Source of the DNA: Sphaerolaimus hirsutus
Taxonomy: Eukaryota; Nematoda; Chromadorea; Monhysterida; Sphaerolaimidae
Reading direction: 5' to 3'
Length of the DNA: 64,000 bases
Assembly: GCA_964036195.1 (NCBI GenBank)
Contig: OZ038458.1
Location: 9,809,832-9,873,831, forward strand
Positions 52,101-61,100 of the stretch are shown here, piece after piece. Position 1 is the first letter of the stretch; every line of letters starts with the position of its first letter. Position numbers and translations under genes: made by a program. The notes beneath the pieces are model-generated. The model was given only the letters and a program-made list of their open reading frames with translations, was not told the origin of the DNA and did no database searches.

Positions 52101-55100
52101 CCCGTGAAATTCCGGGATTTAGCAGTCCCGATCCCGATCCCGAAAATTTTCAAATCCCGATCCCGATCCCGAGAACCTCCAAAGTCCAGGATCCCGATCC
52201 CGGAAAAATTAGTGGAAATTATCAAAAGTGAAAAAAATGACATTTTTGCATGTAAAAATGTGAACGCAACCCCCCAGCGTTCATTTTATGCCACTTTTCT
52301 GGCATCCAACAGTGTTTTGAGACCTTTATGAAGAACTGTGGATGCCAGAACATTTGCCAAAAGCTCTACCCCAATACCCCAATCCCGATCCCGGAAAAAT
52401 GCCAATCCCGATCCCGATCCCGTGACCCCAATCCCGGCCAATCCCGATCCCGAAATCTCAAAAAACCAATCCCGATCCCGAAAAGTCAATCCCGTTTGAA
52501 CCCTACTTACATATGCACAAAATGTAAATAAACTACTTTGAATGCATTTGAGTTTCCTGGGAGTTTCCTGGATTTACGGTAATTCGAAAGGTACATTTCG
52601 ATAACACAAATAATCACGTGACAATCAGACCTGTAATCGTTCAGCAAGGCGCCTCAGTCTTGCATCAATGTCAGCGAGTTGATTTTTCTGCGCTGCCGTC
52701 GCGTTGGCCGCAGCAGTTAACGGCTGCAGCGCACCAATAAGACCGTCGTGTCGCTGCCGCAGTTCCGTGACTTTGTCCAACTGTTGCTGCGCTGCGTCCA
52801 CAGAGGTCGGCTGCTGCAGCGGCTGCAGCGCGTCACCAGAATCGCTGTCGAGTTGCGACACGTCGGCGTCCAATTGGTCGATCTGTTTTTGCAGGTCACC
52901 CTCGGCCTGCTCGGCCGCGCGTCTGGCCTCTTCTAGATTGTCGTTTCGCAGACGCAAGTCATTAAGTCGGGACTGCGAAAGGCACAGAATTAATGAGAAA
53001 TGTGGAGGAAAAAGAAGCGCAAAATCTGGCAATACAGAATAAAATTGACAAAAATACATAGATGGCGTTATGAAAAGTTTCCGAATTTTGAATAACAGGA
53101 AATTAACGCATCTGTTTTTTGAACTCTTTGAAATCAATATGGCAATAAATCAATACTTTGAGCAAAAATCAATATAGCGACAAAACACCACACGAAGAAA
53201 TATTTTCGTTTCTGCGTAAAGTCCTATCATTTTAAGTCTCTTAATAGCCAAAAAACACTAAATATGGTAAAAAGTCGACCCATCCTCACCTCCAACTCAG
53301 CAGGATCCTCATTGAGCTCCTTGAGCTGCTGCACACCCTGCTCGACCTGCTCAAACAGCCCCAGGGGCACTTGCAGCTGTGTTCTGTGCCACTCCGGGTC
53401 GTTCGACTGCCGCACTGCCTCCAACGCGACGATGGCGTCATTCAAAGTGTCTAAGTTGTTCAGGGCGTTCTCGGTGATGCCGGCGGCGCGCTGAGCCCGG
53501 TCTAGTGAACCAGACAGTGAATCCTCGCGCGTCTGTAAGAGGTATGGTTGATCATGATTAGCATTCCAAAAAATATGATCTCAAAAATTCTGAAAATTTT
53601 ACAATTAGATCAGTTGGATAGTATAAATGAGATTATTTTATATATTTTTTCTCATAAATAAAACATGATTAAATCTTTGGAGAAAAAAACAAGAGAGAAA
53701 ACACTTTTAGTATTTTTCAAAATATAGATCTTCAAATCGGCTTTTTAGCAATGTGACCGAACAAAAAATGAAAAATATCAAAAAGACCTCACCTTCAACC
53801 GATCATTCAAGTCGGCATGTTGCCTCTTAAGCGCCTCGGCAGTCTCTGCGTTCTCCTTGGCGCACAGGGCGCGGTCGGTGGCGGCGCACAGCGCCTTGTC
53901 GCAGTCGTTGACGATGTCGTCCAGCAGCTGGCGGCAGGCGCGCACGTGCTGCAAATCGGCATTAAGCGCGTCAATTGATGGAGCGTCGCTGCCAGGTGTT
54001 TCCCCTTCAGCAGAAGGTTCTTTCTTGGACTTGGATTTCTTCTTTTTGCCCTTTTTCGGTTTCGAATCAGCGGCAACTTGTTCATCAGATGGTTGCGCCG
54101 GTGAACTCGCGTCGACTTTGTCCTGTAAATGAGTATGGAATGATGAATAGTTGAACGAAATGAAAACGCAGCAGAAATGTGAGAACAAAACAGAAACTGA
54201 CGGCAAGGTCATCAGTTCGCTTCTTTATATCTGACAAAGCGCCAGCCAAAGAGTCCATTTCATCCACGGTAGATCGAAGTTCCTGAAATTGATGAATAAT
54301 ACAGAAATGTGATCAGGGGCCAATTCCAGTCGCAGAGACGTGAAAACCCGTTTGTGAAGTGAGAAGTGAAATTATAAGTGAGAAGTGAAATAAAAAGTAA
54401 AAAGTTTACTTCCACTAGCGGGATTTGCACCAGGTCCAGCGTTTAACAACCCACACACCTTTATGTAAGCATTGCCAGCATCAGCGATTTGCCTGAGCTG
54501 AACAACTTTTTCCGCACCAGCCGGCCACGAACTTTTCGACTGTGCGTCGAGATCGGCGATCTGTTGCTCGGCCACGCTCATGTCGCCTTCGATTTTCTGC
54601 ACCTTGGGTCCATTTTCAGCTATCGGATCTTCACCGAGTGTCGCCTTGAGCTGGTCGCACTCGTTCTGAATTGTAGCCAAAAACTGAGCACACTGCTCGG
54701 CCGCTTCGTTGAACAAACATATGTTGTTCGCTTGATTTGTGAGGGCTTCGTGGCGCGCCAGCAGGTCTTTCAGTCGGGCCTGCGCACATGAATAAGGAAC
54801 TTGTTTTTTAAATAAAAGCGCAAGTAGAGATTGGAAAAAAACATTTTGTTTTTTTTCCAACGACCCCGTTTTTCAAATGTTGTTATTTTACCGTATATCC
54901 TTGAATAAGACCCACCTCGAATAACCCCCCCCCAGAACCTCTGACGAAATAATAACTCCACCTCTGGGTGAAAAATGTGCAACAAAATTGACAAAAATGA
55001 TCGATGAAAATACAAAATAATGTTAACGTATGGCAGCGACCGCAGAAATATAATGTGTTTGCAGTGTATACACACCTTTTAGTTGTTGTAGAACGAACTG

Positions 55101-58100
55101 TTTAATACGTGAATTACATGAGTTAACAGAATGCATTCATACAATGAATCAAGTCCAAGTTTTCTGAAGAAAACTTAACTCCATTAAAAACGCTGACGAA
55201 AAAATTACTCCCCTGGGGAATTATTTGAGGATATACGGTAAAACCGTTTTTGAAAGACCCCTAGTTGCGTTTTGATTATAAAACCCTAAACTATCCCTAA
55301 ACGCAACAACGGCAATTGAAAAAATCATCACCTCTCTCTGCTGTGCAGCTGCATCGTTTCCAGGAAGCTGCTTGAGCTGTGCGAGGCATTCTGCCACATC
55401 ATTCACACCACTTGTGTCCACATCGAACGCGGTCGGTTCCCCAGACGCCAGCTTCGTGTCGAATTGGTCTAGCGCCGACTGCAAGTTGTCCAGGTTTCGA
55501 TCGATTCTGCCCAATAACTCGGCTGATCTGTTGGATTGATCGACGGCAGCGGCGGCCGCGCCGCTGGCGACCTGTGGCCGAAGGTTTTTTATATTTTATT
55601 GCCTAAACAGGATTTTTCAACAATCAAAAATGTAAAAAGTGAAAAACAGACATCCAGTGCTTTCTCCGCATCGGCCAGCTGTCCATTCAAGCCATCGATC
55701 TCTGCCTTCTGTTTCTTGGTCGCCGGCATGTCAGCGGTTTGGGCAAGTGCACCCTTCGCAGCGTCAAGGTCACCCTTCAAGCCATTCACCCGCTGAAGGT
55801 GTTTGTCAGCCTCATCGACAGAGTTGGCAAATTGCCCAGCGTCGGGCAAAGCGTTGACGTCATTGCACACCGCGTCACAGCGGGGCCGTAGTTGATCCAA
55901 CAGCGCTTGCAGTTGGCCCTCGGCGTCTTTGGCTGCCTGGCGCGCATCTTCCACGCGTTTGTTGCGATCGCACAGTTCGGTATACACGCCCTGCGATAAA
56001 ATGATAATGACGTGGGTACATGACGGGTACGTAAAGACGTCTGCACCGTCTGGGGGGGGGGGGGGGGTCTGCACCGCGGTGGGGGGGTTTTTGCTGTAGC
56101 GGGTTTACATGATAAGTAGAGTACATAACGCCGGCCGCAGTGCGTGTGCACTCACATTGCTTGTGTAAATACGTGCACACGCACTGCGGCCCAGGCTAAG
56201 TACACTACTTATCATGTAAACCCCCTACCACTAACCCTTGTTCTGTGCTAACCCACCTAAAATACATGACTGGCAGGTTTACATAACGTCAACGTAAATA
56301 ATGTTACAAGTAAAACTACTCGAAGTAAAAGTGCACACCAAACAGAATGCACCCACCGACAAATCTTCGGCATTATCGCCGAGCCCTTTCAAAGCATCCA
56401 AATCCTTCTGCACAGCGTCGAAATACTCGTGCGGCACGGATTTGGCGCTATTATGCCAGTTGTCATTTTTGGTCGCCTGCTCCAATGCCTCGACGGCGGC
56501 GGACAGGCCGGCCAAGTTGTCGGTGACGGATTCGCGCAGCGCGTGCACATTGTCCACGTGCGCCCGTTGCGCCGCCAGCGCACTCTCCAGCGACTGCGTT
56601 TGAGGATGTGCGGATGAGTATGTGCATGCAAAATGCAGGGTTGGCACGATGTGTAACATCGAAAAACGCATAGAATCATTTTCATATTTCGTCATTTTTA
56701 CAGTGCGATGCTCGTTTATCAGGTTTTTTATGCAACACTACTAAGCTGGGGCCAGTTCCGTGAGAAGTGAAATGGTCAGTGAGAAGTGAAATGGCAAAGG
56801 CGAAGAAAAAGTACAAAGGCGAAGTGAAACGGCAAGTGAATTGGTAAAAGCGAAGTAAACTATAAAAATAAAAAGTAATTTATCTTCGCTTTTGCCATTT
56901 GACTTGCCAATTCCCTTCGCCTTTGCGCTTTTACTTCGCCTTTGCCATTTCACTTCTCACTCCTCGTTTTGCGGAAACTGGCATCTGATCTCCAATATGA
57001 TCAAACCAACATATCGATACCATGATTTTTCGCTTCTTTATTTTATTCCGAGCGTACTTAAAATACAAACTTACAAAACCCATGACACAATTCAAACTCA
57101 CATCCAATTCGTGGCCGATATTCTCGTGCTTGGCACTCAAATCATGGTTACTATCCGCATTTGGCTGGTAGCGCATAGCTGGCTCACTGGCGCCAGCCAA
57201 AACAGCACCCTGCTGATCGATCAAATCAGACAGTCGGTCGCGCCAGCCCTGCAATTGAGTCGACTCGCGGTCGAGCTGCTCCGGGTCGGGCATGGCGGCC
57301 GATTCTTGGTCGGGTTGGCCGCGCGGCGTGTTCTCAATGTCACTCTGAAGTAGGATATAGCAGGATAGATATGTTTAGAGAGGTCACATGCAGTGTGTTT
57401 TTACGGGGCGGGGGGTTGTGAAGCTTTTTACAGTGGACATTTCTTCACGTCGATTCTCTAAAAATATCCCAAATACATTTTAATGTAAATATTTACTTTA
57501 AGACAATGCTTACAATTTGTGATAAATTTATTTGTGAATATTTTGACCCTAGACAGACTCATTGACAGCCGAAATTTCAAAATATGATAACCCTGTATTT
57601 AACACATTTGAGTACGCTGGAATGAGAATTCCGCCGGGCCGACTACTTTTGACTACTTTTTGAGATCAAAAATGAGTTTGGTCTACTCAAAGTGTTGAAA
57701 AGAAGTTCATTGGCTTCGGCTTTATGTAATTTCGGTACCCAACTATTTGGTGCATATGTAGACACAAGGGAAATCTAGCAAACCTGTAGATCGTCGGTCA
57801 AAGCATGCAGATTAGCCAGCTGGTCACCCAAAGAGCGCACCCCAGAAACACCGTTGTCGCCCGCCTGGGAATTTGGATAATCGACAATTTCCAACCGCCA
57901 GTTCGGTTTATGTGGCAAAACGCAAACTATCAGGTGGCAAGAAACGCTGCAACTAACAAAAAGTTTCAAAATTTATCAATTTGGCAACTATATTGTTGTA
58001 ACAAGCTTTTTTGGTTTATTTCTTGTCAACTGAATCAAATATTGCCACTGGATATGCACCATGAGAACAGTGGAAAGATGAATGCTTCATCAAACCAAAA

Positions 58101-61100
58101 AACGTCAAACCTCAATGCTTTTGGCGGCTCTGTCAAACGCCTGCTTGACCTCAGCAACGATGTCCTTCTGTTTCTGCGTCTCAGCCATCGGTTCCAACAC
58201 ATCGATTATCTTGCATGGCTCAATCAAATCAGACTTCAACCTGAGCAGCTCACTATCGATCTGCTCATTTGGCACGTTGCCAATTGTCTGGTTGGTTTCA
58301 TTGGCAGCGCGTTCGATGTCTGCCAATTTCTCGGCGCACTGCCTCGCCTTGTCGCTGAAGTCTCTGCCGCGCTGCAGCTTGGATCGAGCCTCATTTACCA
58401 GTGCTGTGATCTCGTCCAAACGAGCCTGGTGGAAGTAAAGTATTTATGATTTGGGTAAAAATACTAGAGATTTTGATTGGTGGATCAAAAAATGGAATTT
58501 CTATTAAAACTACCTACTCAGTGAAACAGCAGACAAATCGTCACCAAATGCAGGGACGTATCCAGGATTTTTGAGCGGGGGGGGGCTGCTTGTTTACAGA
58601 GCTCCGCGAACGGGGGGGGGGGGGCTCAGCCCCCCCTCTAAAATTTTACCTACAGAGTGCCGGAATGGCGCCATAGCGCCATGGCGCTGGCGCCTTTACT
58701 TGGCGCCGTGCCATGGCGCCATTGGCGTTGGCGCTGGCGCCATGAAACGCTGTATATGTATGCAAATATACAGCGAAAAACCATGCCGTTGAATGTATTT
58801 AAGATGTTCTCGGGCTACAGCGAACAATAAGGTGATAATACTGCTTACGTAGAGTAAAATGCGCGCTTGCGCGCAAAATTTTTGAAAATAGCATGAAAAA
58901 GTTGTAGGAAAAGTTGCATTTCCCAGTATTTTTTGGTCTCACCCCGGGAACGGGGGGGGGGGCTGCAGCCCCCCCCCCCGCCCCCCCCCGGATACGTCCT
59001 TGACCAAATGTACCGTGAAATAAATATGGAATTAATTTGCAATTAGCCTTCTAACGTATTGATTTGAATGCCGGAAAAGAATCCCACCACACAACGACAT
59101 CAGCTTATATTCTAAAAAAGCTAAATCGACCACCGACCTGTCTGTCATCGGCACCGCCTCCATCGCCCTCGCCCCTCAACTGCGCAATCAAGACGGCCAC
59201 ATTCTCAAGGGGCTCGTCGAAGTTGTAATTCGGCACCAGACCCGGCTCATCAGACATGATGCGCTGGTTGAAATCGGTAGACAGTCGCTTCTGCGCCGCC
59301 AACTTGTCGTCGATTTCGTTGCGCAGAGCGGCCATCCGCTGCGCACGCGACAAATGCTGCTCAGCGGTCGATTTTGCAGCCTGCAACCGCGATAAAGGGG
59401 CTTGGAAATACACGGGATAAATTGAACGTTCGAGATGGCCACAATTGACATGGCCACAATCGAACGTGTAAAATAAAGTGTCAAATGCCAAGTAAAACGT
59501 CAATTGAAATAAAGAAGAAAATATATTATTACTGAACTTAAGACATTTGCTCAATATGGATGACAACACATTACTTCACACTTTACAGGGTGCGGGACTG
59601 CTGCATTGGTACACTAGTTGTATGCGCACCCAAAGCTTTCATCCAATTTCATCGAAGATTGGGATACCGTATTACCTCGAATTACCCTATTCCCTTGAAT
59701 TAACCCCCCCCCCCAAATGGGCTAGGGAAATTACATCAAGCATACATGATGTATTTATTACTACTAATTTGCATTGCAGCTACACTTATACGCTCATTTC
59801 TGTACAGATGTACATCTATAGCCCCAATATAACCTATTTTCACGCGTTTATTATCTTTTTTTGTGTATGAAGAAGCGTATTCTTTACTATGAATTTCACT
59901 AAAAATTTCTGACGAAATAACCCCCCTCGAATAAAACGGGGCAGGCCTGATACGCACATCTGCCTGATACGCACACTTGCCCGTTTTTTTTACTTGACAC
60001 TTTTTCAAGTGATTTTCAGATATGAGTAAAGTGGAAAAAAGTTGCACAATGACATAAGTGAACTTTTTTCACTTCACTCATGTCTGAAAATCACTTGAAA
60101 ATGTGTCAAGTGAAAAAAACAGTGAAAAATAGCCGTTTTTCACTGTTTTTCACTTGACACATTTTCGAGTGATTTTCAGATATGAGTGAAGTGAAAAAAG
60201 TTCACTAATGTCATTGCGCAACTTTTTTTCACTTGACTCATATCTGAAAATCACTTGAAAAAGTGTCAAGTGAAAAAACGGGCAAATGTGCGTATCAAGC
60301 AGATGTGCGTATCAGTGCACCCCCGAATAAAACACCCCTCAAATTGTGCTGGCGAAATAATAAACACCCATGGGGGCATTTCGAGGGTATTAGGTATGTA
60401 TGTAGTGTACTTCTACATCCATCAACTATGAAAAACACTCGCGCACCTGCAGCTTCGCGTCAATGTCACCGTGCTCTTGTGCGAGCTGTTCGAATTCGGG
60501 TTTGTGTGCGGCCGATCCGGGTTGGGAAGACACATCGCGCAGGCGCTCCTGCAGCTGGCCCAGCCTCGCCTGCAGCACTTGCACAGCATCCAGGTGCTTC
60601 GCCTGCGCGTCGATGTCCTCGGGCGAACTGGGCGCCTGCAGGTTGTCCGCCTCCGCTCGCAGCTGCGCCGTCTGCGCCTTCAAATCCTCAATCTGCGGCA
60701 CGAGTTTTGAGTCGGCGTCTTTGCCAGCCAGCAGCGCAGCTTGCAGCTCGTTGTGCTTCAACTTGACTGCCTCAAATTCGTCCTGCAGTGGTTGCATAAA
60801 TAATGATTGGATCGAAAAAGTGGCATATCGACTAATGAGACCAACATTGACGTCCTTGTCGTCGCCGCCCACCTCCTTCAGGTCGTCCAGCTTGCGGAGG
60901 ACATCGTGGAACGCCTCCTCGTGGACGGGCTCCCTGGCCAGGAACCACACGTCCGGGTCGTCGTCCTTCGCCTGCGCCAGGGCAGCGACCGCAGCCGCCA
61001 GCGCCCCCAGCGACTGCTTGGCTTGGTCCAGCAGACCCGCCTGTCGGTCGGCCAGGTCCAGCGACGCTTGCGTGCTCGCCGACAGTTTCTGCAGTGCAGT

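Noticed and set aside
52058-52531. ORFs with RDRDRD and IGIGIG repeats
   Set aside because: Translations of CCCGATCCCGATCC repeats inside a transposon.
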